Shown: positions 51,995 to 61,174 of the stretch, one piece after another | Numbering within the stretch: the stretch's first letter is position 1 | Layout of the letters: each line of letters begins with the position of its first letter | Assembly: GCF_943192895.1 (NCBI RefSeq) | Contig: NZ_CALPCB010000004.1 | Coordinates: forward strand, 124,001-188,000 | Reading direction: 5' to 3' | Length of the DNA: 64,000 nucleotides | DNA from: Veillonella_A intestinalis | GTDB taxonomy: Bacteria > Bacillota > Negativicutes > Veillonellales > Veillonellaceae | Position numbers and translations under genes: made by a program | The notes under the pieces: generated by a model | Told to the model about the DNA's origin: nothing | The model's database searches: none | The model's input: the letters and a program-made list of their open reading frames with translations, nothing else

Positions 51995-53020
51995 ATGAAA
52001 GATTTATCGGAGGTGTATCAACGAATAGCTCCGGAGTTAATGCGAATTGTTGAAGAACGCTATATACTGCTGAATCACATATCATATGCTCAACCTATTG
52101 GTAGACGCATGTTAGCTATCCTTAGCAAATTATCAGAACGAGTTGTACGATCACACGTGGAGATTATGAAAGATAATGGCCTTGTGGGATTTACACAACA
52201 GGGAATGATTTTAACTGAAGAAGGTAAGGAATTATTGCCTCAGTTAAATTCATCTATGCACGAGTTAAATAAAATTAGTGAGTTAGAAGCTAAATTAAAG
52301 GAAATACTCAACATAGATGAAGTGATTATTACTAATGGTGGTGGCGAAACAGATATGGATCGCAAGGAACTTGGGTTCCAAGCGGCCAAAGCGCTACAAG
52401 GGATTTTGCAAAATGGTAGTGTCTTAGCTGTAAGTGGCGGTAGCACTATGGCAACGATGGCGGAAGCGTTGCCAGCCAAAAAATGTCAAGCTACAGTAAT
52501 CCCCGCTCGAGGTGGTATTGGTGAGCGTGTGGAGTATCAGGCTAATGTAATTGCATCTGTTATTGCCGATAAAATTGGCAGTACTTATAAAATGCTACAT
52601 TTACCTGATGGGCTATCACAAGAGGCCCTAAACATTCTCATGACGATGGAACCGCAAATTAAAGAAGTCATTGAATTGGCTCACCAAACAGATATATTGA
52701 TGTTTGGTATTGGCGAAGCTTTGCACATGGCTGAACAACGTCACATTACAGACGCACAAAGGGCTGTTTTACGGACTAAGCGAGCTGTAGGTGAAGCGTT
52801 GGGCTATTATTGTGATATTGGTGGCAATATTGTGTATACTACGAACAATGTAGGTATCACATTGACGGATATTGTCAACATTCCTCATGTAATTGCCGTA
52901 GCTGGTGGTGCTGGTAAAGCGAAAGCTATTATTGGTGTTATGCGAGCTTGCCGTAAAGGTACACTGATTATTGATGAAAGTGCAGCTGAAGCAATGGCTG
53001 CTTTATTACAGATTAGCTAG
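51995..53020 (+). CDS. cggR: Central glycolytic genes regulator (SorC family)
   Basis: A repressor of the glycolytic operon that responds to fructose 1,6-bisphosphate in Bacillus. The 341 residues have an N-terminal winged-helix domain (about 1-80; PIGRRMLAILSKLSERVVRSH) and a SorC sugar-binding domain with GGETDMDRKELGFQAA, AVSGGSTMATMAEAL and VIPARGGIGERVE. AGAGGT is a few bases before the ATG. It is directly upstream of gapA, the classical position. Confidence 0.95.
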   Translation: MKDLSEVYQRIAPELMRIVEERYILLNHISYAQPIGRRMLAILSKLSERVVRSHVEIMKDNGLVGFTQQGMILTEEGKELLPQLNSSMHELNKISELEAKLKEILNIDEVIITNGGGETDMDRKELGFQAAKALQGILQNGSVLAVSGGSTMATMAEALPAKKCQATVIPARGGIGERVEYQANVIASVIADKIGSTYKMLHLPDGLSQEALNILMTMEPQIKEVIELAHQTDILMFGIGEALHMAEQRHITDAQRAVLRTKRAVGEALGYYCDIGGNIVYTTNNVGITLTDIVNIPHVIAVAGGAGKAKAIIGVMRACRKGTLIIDESAAEAMAALLQIS

Positions 53021-53099
53021 TAAATATATAGATGTTGGACATATCTATATAGTAGATTGTAACTATTGTAGGTAGATTGTTTATCTAGGAGGAACTATC

Positions 53100-54107
53100 A
53101 TGGCAGTAAAAATTGGTATTAATGGATTTGGTCGTATTGGTAAATGTGTAATGCGTGCAACTTTGAATAATCCTGATGTAGAAGTAGTGGCGATTAATAA
53201 TATTGGGGACATTGAAGGAGCGGCGCTTCTTTTCAAATATGATTCCGTACATGGCAATTTGAAAGAAGATGTAAAAGTAGATGGCGACTATTTAGTTGTA
53301 GATGGCAAACGAGTTCGTGTATTTGAAGATCGTAACCCAGCTAATCTTGATTGGTCTTCTGAAGGGGTAGAAATCGTTGTAGAAGCAACTGGCCGTTTCC
53401 GTAAACGTGATGAAGCAGCACAACATTTAGGTGGTACTGTTAAAAAAGTTATCATTTCAGCACCAGCTAAAGAAGAAGATATTACAATTGTAATGGGTGT
53501 AAACCAAGATAAATATGATCCAGCAAATCATCACATTATTTCTAATGCAAGTTGCACAACTAACTGCTTAGCTCCATTTGCTAAAGTATTAAATGATAAA
53601 TTTGGTATTAAACGTGGTTTAATGACGACAGTTCATTCCTACACTAATGACCAACGCATTTTGGATACACCACATAGTGATCCACGTCGTGCTCGTGCAG
53701 CGGCTTTATCTATTATTCCAACAACTACAGGGGCAGCTAAAGCGGTTGCTTTAGTATTGCCTGAATTAAAAGGCAAATTGAACGGGTTTGCACTTCGTGT
53801 ACCAACTCCAAATGTGTCTATTACTGATTTGGTAGCTGAATTAGATAAAGAAACTACTAAAGAAGAAATTAATGCAGCTCTTCGTGAAGCGGCACAAGGC
53901 GAATTAAAAGGTATTTTAGGCGTTTCTGATTTACCACTCGTATCTCATGACTTCAACGGCGATTCTCGCAGTTCTATCGTTGATGCTGATTTGACGATGA
54001 CGATGGAAGGGAATATGGTAAAAGTTGTTTCCTGGTACGATAATGAATGGGGCTATTCTAACCGTATTGTAGACTTAGCTAAATTCATTGCTGACAAAGG
54101 CTTATAA
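53100..54107 (+). CDS. gapA: Glyceraldehyde-3-phosphate dehydrogenase
   Basis: NAD-dependent oxidation of glyceraldehyde 3-phosphate, or the reverse in gluconeogenesis. The 335 residues begin with INGFGRIGKCVMRA, and the active-site cysteine is in SNASCTTNCLAPFAK near residue 152. His and phosphate-binding parts (TVHSYTNDQRILD, and AAKAVALVLPELKGKLNG) are intact. AGGAGG precedes the ATG. A strong hairpin follows it, before pgk, so the gene may be expressed more than the genes downstream. Confidence 0.98.
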   Translation: MAVKIGINGFGRIGKCVMRATLNNPDVEVVAINNIGDIEGAALLFKYDSVHGNLKEDVKVDGDYLVVDGKRVRVFEDRNPANLDWSSEGVEIVVEATGRFRKRDEAAQHLGGTVKKVIISAPAKEEDITIVMGVNQDKYDPANHHIISNASCTTNCLAPFAKVLNDKFGIKRGLMTTVHSYTNDQRILDTPHSDPRRARAAALSIIPTTTGAAKAVALVLPELKGKLNGFALRVPTPNVSITDLVAELDKETTKEEINAALREAAQGELKGILGVSDLPLVSHDFNGDSRSSIVDADLTMTMEGNMVKVVSWYDNEWGYSNRIVDLAKFIADKGL

Positions 54108-54114
54108 TATTAAC

Positions 54115-54143
54115 AGGGGACTATGTATATAGTCCCCTATTTT
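54115..54143 (+). terminator. Attenuator/terminator hairpin between gapA and pgk
   Basis: AGGGGACTAT (54115-54124) pairs perfectly with ATAGTCCCCT (54129-54138) around a four-base loop, followed by ATTTTAC. It lies inside the operon, so partial termination or mRNA processing would set gapA above pgk-tpiA-gpmI-eno. Confidence 0.75.
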
Positions 54144-54200
54144 ACATGTCTTTTGGGATTATATGTTACTAGGTAAGTATTACTACTATCGGAGGTTATG

Positions 54201-55379
54201 ATGAAACAGACGATTGAATCTATAGATGTAGCTAATAAACGTGTATTTGTCCGTGTAGATTTTAATGTACCTTTAAAAGAGGGCGTTATTACTGATGATA
54301 CTCGTATTCGTGCAACATTGCCAACCATTAATTATTTAATTAGTAAAGGGGCAAAAGTGATTTTAGCCTCTCATTTAGGTCGTCCAAAAGGGGAGCGTAA
54401 ACCTGAGTTTACCTTGAAACCTTGTGCCGAACGATTAAGCGAATTATTAGGTAAGTCTGTTGCTTTTGCTGATGACTGTGTAGGCGAAGCTGCTCGCAAA
54501 GCAGTAGAGGCACTACATGATGGTGACGTATTATTATTAGAAAATCTTCGCTATCATAAAGAAGAAGAAAAGAATGGTGAAGAATTTGCTAAGGCGTTAG
54601 CAAGTTTAGCTGAAGTTGGGGTTAATGATGCATTTGGGGTATCTCATCGGGCACATGCATCGGTAGAAGGTATCACTCAATTTTTACCAATGGTAGCGGG
54701 CTACTTATTAGAAAAAGAAATTAAATATGTAGGTGGTGCTGTTGAACATCCAGAGCATCCTTTTGCTGCTATTATTGGTGGCGCAAAAGTAAGCGATAAA
54801 ATCGAAGTTATTTCTAATTTATTACCAAAAGTAGAAGTTCTTATTATTGGTGGAGGTATGGCCAATACCTTTATCGCTGCTAAAGGCTATCCTACAGGGG
54901 CATCTTTAGTGGAAGCTGATAAAATTGAATTAGCAGCTTCCTTAATTAAACAGGCTGCTGAAACTAATACGAACCTTCTATTACCTAGTGACTTTGTAGT
55001 GGCTGATGCATTTAGTAATGAGGCCAATCATAAAGTAGTACCTGCTGATGGTATTGAAGATGGTTGGATGGCTTTAGATATTGGACCTGCTAGCCAAAAA
55101 GCCTTTGCAGATGCATTGAAACCAATGAAAATGATTGTTTGGAATGGGCCAATGGGCGTATTTGAAATGGATAATTTTGCAGCTGGTACTAATGCAGTAG
55201 CTAAAGCTGTGGCAGAAGCCGATGCAACGACTATTGTAGGTGGTGGGGATTCAGTAGCTGCTATTGAAAAGAGTGGTTTAGCGGCTAAGATTTCTCATAT
55301 TTCCACTGGCGGTGGTGCTTCATTAGAATACTTAGAAGGCAAAGCACTTCCAGGGATTGTAGCATTGGCTGATAAATAA
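54201..55379 (+). CDS. pgk: Phosphoglycerate kinase
   Basis: Transfers phosphate between 1,3-bisphosphoglycerate and ADP. The 392 residues show RVDFNVPLKEGVITDDTRI at the start, LASHLGRPKG, LLENLRYHKEEEKN, GGAKVSDKIEV near residue 195, WNGPMGVFE and the C-terminal GGGDSVAA with STGGGASLEYLEG. GGAGG at 54191-54195 is five bases before ATG 54201; the ATG at 54198 is too close to it. tpiA starts ten bases after its stop. Confidence 0.98.
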   Translation: MKQTIESIDVANKRVFVRVDFNVPLKEGVITDDTRIRATLPTINYLISKGAKVILASHLGRPKGERKPEFTLKPCAERLSELLGKSVAFADDCVGEAARKAVEALHDGDVLLLENLRYHKEEEKNGEEFAKALASLAEVGVNDAFGVSHRAHASVEGITQFLPMVAGYLLEKEIKYVGGAVEHPEHPFAAIIGGAKVSDKIEVISNLLPKVEVLIIGGGMANTFIAAKGYPTGASLVEADKIELAASLIKQAAETNTNLLLPSDFVVADAFSNEANHKVVPADGIEDGWMALDIGPASQKAFADALKPMKMIVWNGPMGVFEMDNFAAGTNAVAKAVAEADATTIVGGGDSVAAIEKSGLAAKISHISTGGGASLEYLEGKALPGIVALADK

Positions 55380-55389
55380 GGAGGCTCTC

Positions 55390-56142
55390 ATGCGTAAACA
55401 AATTATTGCTGGCAATTGGAAAATGCATACTAATTTAGCAGAAGCAACCATTTTGGTGGAAGGGATTAAAGAAGCCTTAGCTAAGACTTCAGTCGAACGA
55501 GAAGTTGTTGTCTGCCCCCCGTTTACAGGACTTGGTATAGTAGCTGATTTAATTGATGAAACTACCATTGGTTTAGGTGCTCAAAATATGTATTTTGAAG
55601 CTTCTGGTGCTTTTACGGGCGAAGTGTCTCCGTTAATGCTTACTGACGTAGGCTGTCATTATGTTATTTTAGGTCATTCTGAACGTCGTCAATATTTTGG
55701 TGAAAGCGATGCTTTGATTAATCAGAAAATTAAAGCAGCTTTTACGTATGATTTAGTGCCTATTCTTTGTGTTGGTGAAAGTTTAGCACAAAGAGAAGCT
55801 AATGAAACACAGGCTTTTATAGATAGTCAATTAACCGTTGCCTTAGCTGAGTTAACGGCTGCCCAAGTTAGTCAAATGGTCATTGCCTATGAACCTATTT
55901 GGGCAATTGGTACGGGTAAAACAGCCACAGCAGAACAAGCTGGTGAAGTATGTACGGCTATTCGTCAAAAAGTGGCGCGTTTATTTGATGAAGCTACAGC
56001 TGAGGCAGTTCGTATTCAATATGGTGGCAGTGTTAAAGGCAGTAATGCGCAAGAAATTTTATCACAACCAGATATTGATGGTGCTTTAGTTGGTGGTGCA
56101 GCATTAAAAGCAGATGATTTCATGGCTATTATCAATGCTTAA
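55390..56142 (+). CDS. tpiA: Triose-phosphate isomerase
   Basis: Interconverts dihydroxyacetone phosphate and glyceraldehyde 3-phosphate. The 250 residues form the TIM barrel: IAGNWKMHT with the substrate lysine near residue 12, the catalytic histidine in VILGHSERRQYFGE near residue 97, the catalytic glutamate in AYEPIWAIGTGKTA near residue 168, and the C-terminal phosphate loop IQYGGSVKGSN and GALVGGAALKADDF. AAGGAGG precedes the ATG. It is third in the operon after gapA and pgk. Confidence 0.98.
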   Translation: MRKQIIAGNWKMHTNLAEATILVEGIKEALAKTSVEREVVVCPPFTGLGIVADLIDETTIGLGAQNMYFEASGAFTGEVSPLMLTDVGCHYVILGHSERRQYFGESDALINQKIKAAFTYDLVPILCVGESLAQREANETQAFIDSQLTVALAELTAAQVSQMVIAYEPIWAIGTGKTATAEQAGEVCTAIRQKVARLFDEATAEAVRIQYGGSVKGSNAQEILSQPDIDGALVGGAALKADDFMAIINA

Positions 56143-56224
56143 AATTAAATATACAGTAAGCCTGATTATTGCATAATATATTTGTGAAATTAGGTAGTCA
56201 ATATAGATTTGAAAGGAATTGTGT

Positions 56225-57760
56225 ATGGCAAAATTGAAAGCCCCAGTAATGCTAACTATTTTAGATGGTTTTGGCATTGGGGATATAAATGACCCTACGA
56301 ATGCAGTGGTACAGGCAAAGCCAGAGAACTTTTTAAAACTTTGGGAAACCTATCCTCACACTCAATTACAAGCGTCTGGTCTTGCAGTTGGTTTGCCAGA
56401 AGGGCAAATGGGGAACTCTGAAGTAGGGCACTTAAATATTGGTGCTGGTCGTATTGTATATCAAGAGTTAACCCGTATTACTAAAGATACGGAAGATGGT
56501 AGTTTTTTCAATCGACCAGTAATAAAAGAGCTGTATGAGCACGCAAAAGCAAGTCGTTTGCAAGTCTTAGGCCTGTTATCTGATGGAGGCGTTCACAGTT
56601 CTTTAGATCATATAAAAGCGATTATAAAAGGCGCTAAAGAGGCTGGAGTTACTGAATTATATGTACATGCTTTGTTGGATGGCCGTGATGTACCACCACA
56701 AAGTGCCTTAACCTATTTAACTGATTTAGAAACGTATATGCAACAAATTGGTCTAGGAACGATTGCGACTATTGGTGGTCGTTATTATGGCATGGACCGA
56801 GATAAACGATGGGAACGCATTGAAAAAGCCTATGAAGCTATCGTAGATGGTGTTGGTGTAACAGCTAGTTCTACTAAAGAAGCTATTGAGGCATCTTATA
56901 ATAATGAGGTTGTAGATGAGTTTGTTGTACCGGTGGTATTGAATGCAGATGGCGCTATTGCAGCGAATGATGCCGTTATATTTGCAAATTTCCGTCCTGA
57001 TAGAGCACGCCAGTTGACTCGTGCGTTAGTAGATCCAGAGTTTGCAGGGTTTACTCGTAAAAAAGGTTTATTGCCACTTTATATGGCGACTATGACTAAG
57101 TATGAAGATGGTTTACCAACTCACATTGTGTATGAGAAAGAAGTGCTTACTAATACGCTAGGACAAGTGCTAGCTGATGGTGGGTATACGCAACTTCGTA
57201 TTGCTGAGACAGAGAAATATGCTCATGTTACCTATTTCTTTAATGGTGGTGAAGAAGTGCCATTTGCAGGGGAAGAACGGATTTTAGTACCTTCACCAAA
57301 AGTGGCAACCTATGATTTGCAACCTGAAATGAGTGCCTTAGAGGTGACCGACAAGGTAGTGGCAGCTATAGAAGGTGGTCAATTTGATATGATCATTTTA
57401 AATTTTGCTAATCCTGATATGGTAGGTCATACCGGCGTTTTAGAAGCAGCTGAAAAAGCAGTACAAACAGTGGATGCTTGCTTAGGGCGCATTGTTGAGG
57501 CTATTAATAAAGTGCAAGGACATTTATTGGTAACGGCAGATCATGGTAACTCTGAAATGATGGTAGATCATACTACAGGAGTTCCACATACGGCACATAC
57601 AACCAATCCTGTGCCACTCATTTTAGTGAGTGAAGCTTATAAAAATGCACAGCTTACAGCTGGTAAACTATGTGATTTAGCGCCTACTATGCTTGATTTA
57701 GGTGGCATAGTACAACCGGCTGATATGACGGGCCAAAGTTTATTAGTAAAAGAAAAATAA
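56225..57760 (+). CDS. gpmI: 2,3-bisphosphoglycerate-independent phosphoglycerate mutase
   Basis: Interconverts 3- and 2-phosphoglycerate using two metal ions, typically Mn2+. The 511 residues belong to the alkaline phosphatase superfamily. The N-terminal metal aspartate is in TILDGFGIGD, and the phosphorylated serine Ser65 is in MGNSEVGHLNIGAGR. HALLDGRDVPPQS, FANFRPDRARQLT and the C-terminal LVTADHGNSEMM are conserved. ATG 56225, seven bases after AAAGGA, is preferred over TTG 56219. Confidence 0.97.
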   Translation: MAKLKAPVMLTILDGFGIGDINDPTNAVVQAKPENFLKLWETYPHTQLQASGLAVGLPEGQMGNSEVGHLNIGAGRIVYQELTRITKDTEDGSFFNRPVIKELYEHAKASRLQVLGLLSDGGVHSSLDHIKAIIKGAKEAGVTELYVHALLDGRDVPPQSALTYLTDLETYMQQIGLGTIATIGGRYYGMDRDKRWERIEKAYEAIVDGVGVTASSTKEAIEASYNNEVVDEFVVPVVLNADGAIAANDAVIFANFRPDRARQLTRALVDPEFAGFTRKKGLLPLYMATMTKYEDGLPTHIVYEKEVLTNTLGQVLADGGYTQLRIAETEKYAHVTYFFNGGEEVPFAGEERILVPSPKVATYDLQPEMSALEVTDKVVAAIEGGQFDMIILNFANPDMVGHTGVLEAAEKAVQTVDACLGRIVEAINKVQGHLLVTADHGNSEMMVDHTTGVPHTAHTTNPVPLILVSEAYKNAQLTAGKLCDLAPTMLDLGGIVQPADMTGQSLLVKEK

Positions 57761-57811
57761 TATATATTTATAGAGTAGATTAATTGATGTTCCTTTAAGG
57801 AGGTAACTATT

Positions 57812-59098
57812 ATGGCAATGATTACAGATGTATACGCAAGAGAAATTTTAGACTCTCGTGGCAATCCTACCGTTGAAGTAGAAGTATATTTAGAAGATGG
57901 TACAATTGGTACTGCAGCTGTTCCTTCTGGCGCTTCTACAGGTATGTTTGAAGCAGTAGAACTTCGTGATGGCGACAAAGGTCGTTATCTTGGTAAAGGG
58001 GTAGAACAAGCAGTAGCTAATGTAAATGATGTAATTGGACCAGAAATTATTGGTTTTGACGCATCAGAACAAGTAGCTATTGACAACTTAATGATTGAAT
58101 TGGACGGTACTCCAAACAAAGCTAAATTAGGCGCTAACGCAATTTTAGGTGTGTCTATGGCGGTAGCAAAAGCAGCAGCTGCTTCTTATGATTTGCCATT
58201 ATTCCAGTATCTTGGTGGAACAAATGCTAAAGAATTACCAGTGCCTATGATGAACATTTTAAATGGTGGTGCTCATGCTGATAATAATGTAGATATTCAA
58301 GAATTCATGATTATGCCAGTAGGTGCTGAATCCTTTAAAGAAGGTCTTCGGGCTTGTGCTGAAGTGTACCATACATTGAAAAATGTATTGAAAGAAAAAG
58401 GCCTAGCTACTGGTGTAGGTGATGAAGGTGGTTTTGCTCCTAACCTTGGTTCTAATGAAGAAGCCCTTCAAGTTATTTGTGAAGCCATTAAAGCTGCTGG
58501 TTATGAACCAGGCAGTGATTTTAAACTAGCAATTGATGCTGCTTCTTCTGAATTCTATAAAGATGGCAAATACAATTTAGCTGGCGAAGGCAAAGTGAAA
58601 ACAGCCGCAGAAATGGTAGAATTCTATGCTGATTTAGTAGAAAAATATCCTATTATTTCTATTGAAGATGGCTTAGCAGAAGAAGATTGGGAAGGTTGGA
58701 AGCTATTAACTGACCGCATTGGTAAAAAAGTTCAACTAGTGGGCGATGATTTATTCGTAACAAATACAGAACGTTTGGCAAAAGGTATTGTAGCTGATAC
58801 AGCCAATGCTATTTTAATTAAAGTAAATCAAATTGGTACGTTAACAGAAACTTTTGATGCTATTGAAATGGCTAAACGTGCTGGTTATACTTGTGTTATT
58901 TCTCATCGTTCTGGTGAAACAGAAGATGCTACTATTGCTGATATTGCTGTGGCAGTTAATGCAGGACAAATCAAAACAGGTGCTCCAGCTCGTAGTGAAC
59001 GTGTTGCTAAATACAATCAATTATTGCGCATTGAAGACCTATTAGCTGAAACTGCTCAATACCGTGGTCTTGATGTATTTTACAATATTAAGAAATAA
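57812..59098 (+). CDS. eno: Enolase
   Basis: Interconverts 2-phosphoglycerate and phosphoenolpyruvate, with Mg2+. The 428 residues match the family: AREILDSRGNPTVEVEV at the start, GASTGMFEAVELRDGD, metal and substrate positions in SIEDGLAEEDWEGW, and the signature LIKVNQIGTLTETF followed by SHRSGETEDATIADIAV. AAGGAGG precedes the ATG. It ends the glycolytic operon before a strong terminator. Confidence 0.98.
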   Translation: MAMITDVYAREILDSRGNPTVEVEVYLEDGTIGTAAVPSGASTGMFEAVELRDGDKGRYLGKGVEQAVANVNDVIGPEIIGFDASEQVAIDNLMIELDGTPNKAKLGANAILGVSMAVAKAAAASYDLPLFQYLGGTNAKELPVPMMNILNGGAHADNNVDIQEFMIMPVGAESFKEGLRACAEVYHTLKNVLKEKGLATGVGDEGGFAPNLGSNEEALQVICEAIKAAGYEPGSDFKLAIDAASSEFYKDGKYNLAGEGKVKTAAEMVEFYADLVEKYPIISIEDGLAEEDWEGWKLLTDRIGKKVQLVGDDLFVTNTERLAKGIVADTANAILIKVNQIGTLTETFDAIEMAKRAGYTCVISHRSGETEDATIADIAVAVNAGQIKTGAPARSERVAKYNQLLRIEDLLAETAQYRGLDVFYNIKK

Positions 59099-59127
59099 GC
59101 TATAATAGCAGAGTCTATTAACTGATT

Positions 59128-59199
59128 AAACCTTTGAGGAAAGGCTATGTTTTATGAGATGATTTAGCTCATAAAGCACTCTTTTCTCAAAGGTTTTTA
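59128..59199 (+). terminator. Intrinsic terminator of the glycolytic operon
   Basis: The arm 59128-59143 pairs with 59181-59196 (AAACCTTTGAG with CTCAAAGGTTT, then AAAG with CTTT after one mismatch). A further inner hairpin TATGAG/CTCATA lies in the loop, and TTTTTAT follows. Confidence 0.9.
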
Positions 59200-59337
59200 T
59201 AATTCAGTAATAGTCCTTTTATTTTTATTAGCTGACTATTTTCTAGTGAATATAAAGGTAAAATTTTAACTTTTTATTGCTAGGAGCCCTATAATTCATT
59301 ATAATGGAGAGTAGCGAATAAAAAGGGAGGTATAGCC

Positions 59338-59913
59338 TTGGCAAATTTATATATAGGCTTAGTTCATTATCCTATTTATAATAAGCATGGCGAAGTCATT
59401 ACAACAGCGATTACAAATTATGATATTCATGATATAGCTAGAGTAGCCATTACCTATGATGTAAGCCGTTATTTTGTGATTCATAATATTCCTGCTCAAC
59501 GTGACTTGGCCAAGCAGATTATGTCTCATTGGCAAACGGGGTTCGGAAGTACATATAATCCTGATCGTAAAGATGCTTTTGAGGAAGTAGTACTTGTTAA
59601 TTCCATTCGTAGTGCTATTGAGGAAGTGACTAAGTTAGAAGGTCAGCCGCCATTAATCGCCACAACCGATGCTCGTACTTATCCTAATACAGTAAGCTAT
59701 GCTTGGATGCGTAACACCCTTGAAAAGGGTCAGCAGCCTGTGTTAGTATTATTTGGTACCGGCTATGGTATGACGAAAGAAACTATGGAAGACTTTGATT
59801 ATATTTTAGAACCTGTATATGGACATGGGGATTATAATCACCTTTCCGTTCGCAGTGCTGTTTCCATCATTTTAGATCGCTTGCGCGGTGAAGCTTGGTG
59901 GGAAAAGAACTGA
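59338..59913 (+). CDS. Predicted SAM-dependent RNA methyltransferase (TrmD-like, PF09936-type)
   Basis: A 191-residue protein of the trefoil-knot (SPOUT) type. It opens with LYIGLVHYPIYNKHGEVITTAITNYD-like sequence (residues 3-28) and has DIARVAITYDV, GFGSTYNPDRKDAF and a knot-like LFGTGYGMTKE near residue 140. The family resembles the tRNA (guanine-N1)-methyltransferase C-terminal region, but its RNA target is not known. TTG at 59338 is the start, set by GGGAGG. It lies 33 bases before yebC. Confidence 0.8.
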   Translation: MANLYIGLVHYPIYNKHGEVITTAITNYDIHDIARVAITYDVSRYFVIHNIPAQRDLAKQIMSHWQTGFGSTYNPDRKDAFEEVVLVNSIRSAIEEVTKLEGQPPLIATTDARTYPNTVSYAWMRNTLEKGQQPVLVLFGTGYGMTKETMEDFDYILEPVYGHGDYNHLSVRSAVSIILDRLRGEAWWEKN

Positions 59914-59946
59914 TATAAACACAGGATATTTTTAGGAGGTTTTAGT

Positions 59947-60681
59947 ATGTCTGGACATTCCAAATGGGCCAATATTAAACATAAAAAAGGTAAAACAGAT
60001 GCTTTAAAAGCAAAAATTACGACTAAGATTAGCCGTGAGATTACAGTAGCTGCTCGTATGGGCGGTGGTGATCCAGTAGGTAATATGCGTTTGAAATTGG
60101 CTTTACAAAAAGCACGTGAAAACAATGTGCCAAAAGATAATATCCAACGAGCAATCGCTAAAGGTGTTGGCGCTACTGATATGGATAATTACGAAGAAAT
60201 TACCTATGAAGGGTATGGTCCTGGCGGGGTAGCGTTAACTGTAGAATGTTTGACTGATAATCGCAATCGTACCGCTGCAGATGTACGTCATGCGTTTTCT
60301 AAAAACGGCGGTAATTTAGGTGAAACTGGTTGTGTGGCCTGGATGTTTAACCGCAAAGGTGTATTTGTCATTGATAGTGAAGGTCATGATGAAGAAGAAT
60401 TGACTTTATTGGCTTTAGAAGCTGGTGCTGAAGACTTGAAAGTTGAAGAAGATACTTTTGTTATCTATACTGCACCAGATGATTATGATGCGGTAGAATC
60501 AGCTTTAGCAGAGGCTAATATTGAAACTGTTGTAAGTAAGATTACAATGGTACCAGATAATACGATTGCCCTAGAAGGGGACAATGCTGTAAAAATGCAG
60601 AAAATGTTAGATGCGTTGGATGATCTTGACGATGTGCAAGACGTATATCATAATGCGGAGCTTCCTGAGGAAGACGAATAA
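59947..60681 (+). CDS. yebC: YebC/PmpR-family protein
   Basis: A 244-residue protein of the YebC family, assigned as transcriptional regulators (PmpR) and more recently as translation-related factors. The opening SGHSKWANIKHKKGKTDA, MGGGDPVGNMRLKLAL, the core YEGYGPGGVALTVE and NRTAADVRHAFSKNGGNLGE are all conserved, and the acidic C-terminus is normal. AGGAGG precedes the ATG. It is probably cotranscribed with the methyltransferase upstream. Confidence 0.96.
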   Translation: MSGHSKWANIKHKKGKTDALKAKITTKISREITVAARMGGGDPVGNMRLKLALQKARENNVPKDNIQRAIAKGVGATDMDNYEEITYEGYGPGGVALTVECLTDNRNRTAADVRHAFSKNGGNLGETGCVAWMFNRKGVFVIDSEGHDEEELTLLALEAGAEDLKVEEDTFVIYTAPDDYDAVESALAEANIETVVSKITMVPDNTIALEGDNAVKMQKMLDALDDLDDVQDVYHNAELPEEDE

Positions 60682-60693
60682 TCCCAATGAAAT

Positions 60694-60738
60694 AAGCGCT
60701 ATTACTGAACTTTTGAAGTTTGGTAATGGCGTTTTTTC
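60694..60738 (+). terminator. Intrinsic terminator after yebC
   Basis: AAGCGCTATTAC (60694-60705) pairs with GTAATGGCGTTT (60723-60734), with two G-T pairs, and is followed by a T run. Confidence 0.88.
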
Positions 60739-61100
60739 TTTTTACTATACTTTTTACTCGTGGCTATATAATGGCTACATTATATATAGTGGCTACATTA
60801 GTTATTATAAATTTTGTCGTTTATTCAATTTTCGATGGTTTACTTCATTTTGTTTTCGGTTTAAGTTTGTCGGTAATTTTATTTTAGTGTGTTAGAGGTT
60901 TTTCAAACTGTGAAATATTGTCTATTATTGATAGGGTGCATATGGAAAGTAAAAATACGGTGAATTATGCATAATTGCTATATCTATTTTGCGAAAAATT
61001 GATTAATTAAGATGTATTATACAAGTCTTTATTGTATAATAAAAAGTGTCAAAAAACTTTTTAAAAATTTTAAAATCGTTAAATTATTATATCTAAATGT
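60739..61100. other. A+T-rich intergenic region upstream of the BTAD regulator
   Basis: No gene is supported. TGGCTA-type short repeats begin at 60761, 60772 and 60790 (TGGCTACATTA twice). A TATAAT-containing stretch lies near 61035. The sequence is otherwise low-complexity A+T-rich DNA. Confidence 0.6.
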
Positions 61101-61145
61101 TTGACGATTTATTGGACGATACTATTTGACGGAACAGAATTGACG
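61101..61145 (+). promoter_or_regulatory. Four TTGACG-like direct repeats before the BTAD regulator
   Basis: TTGACG occurs at 61101, 61126 and 61140, with TTGGACG at 61113; starts are 12, 13 and 14 bases apart. The array ends 30 bases before the start codon at 61175. SARP/BTAD regulators bind direct repeats near promoter -35 regions, so autoregulation is possible. Each repeat also resembles a -35 hexamer. Confidence 0.55.
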
Positions 61146-61174
61146 CCAAATAGGTCCTAGGCAGAGGGATTATT

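Noticed and set aside
51481..51996. Minus-strand open frame of 171 residues with internal repeats (LRFKCLLAECLPF)
   Set aside because: It is only a translation of the tandem DNA repeats, has no ribosome-binding site and runs antisense into the cggR leader; the repeats occur at DNA level regardless of frame.
60611..60895. Plus-strand open frame of 94 residues after yebC
   Set aside because: It overlaps the yebC 3' end, crosses its terminator and encodes low-complexity Tyr/Phe-rich sequence from A+T-rich DNA.
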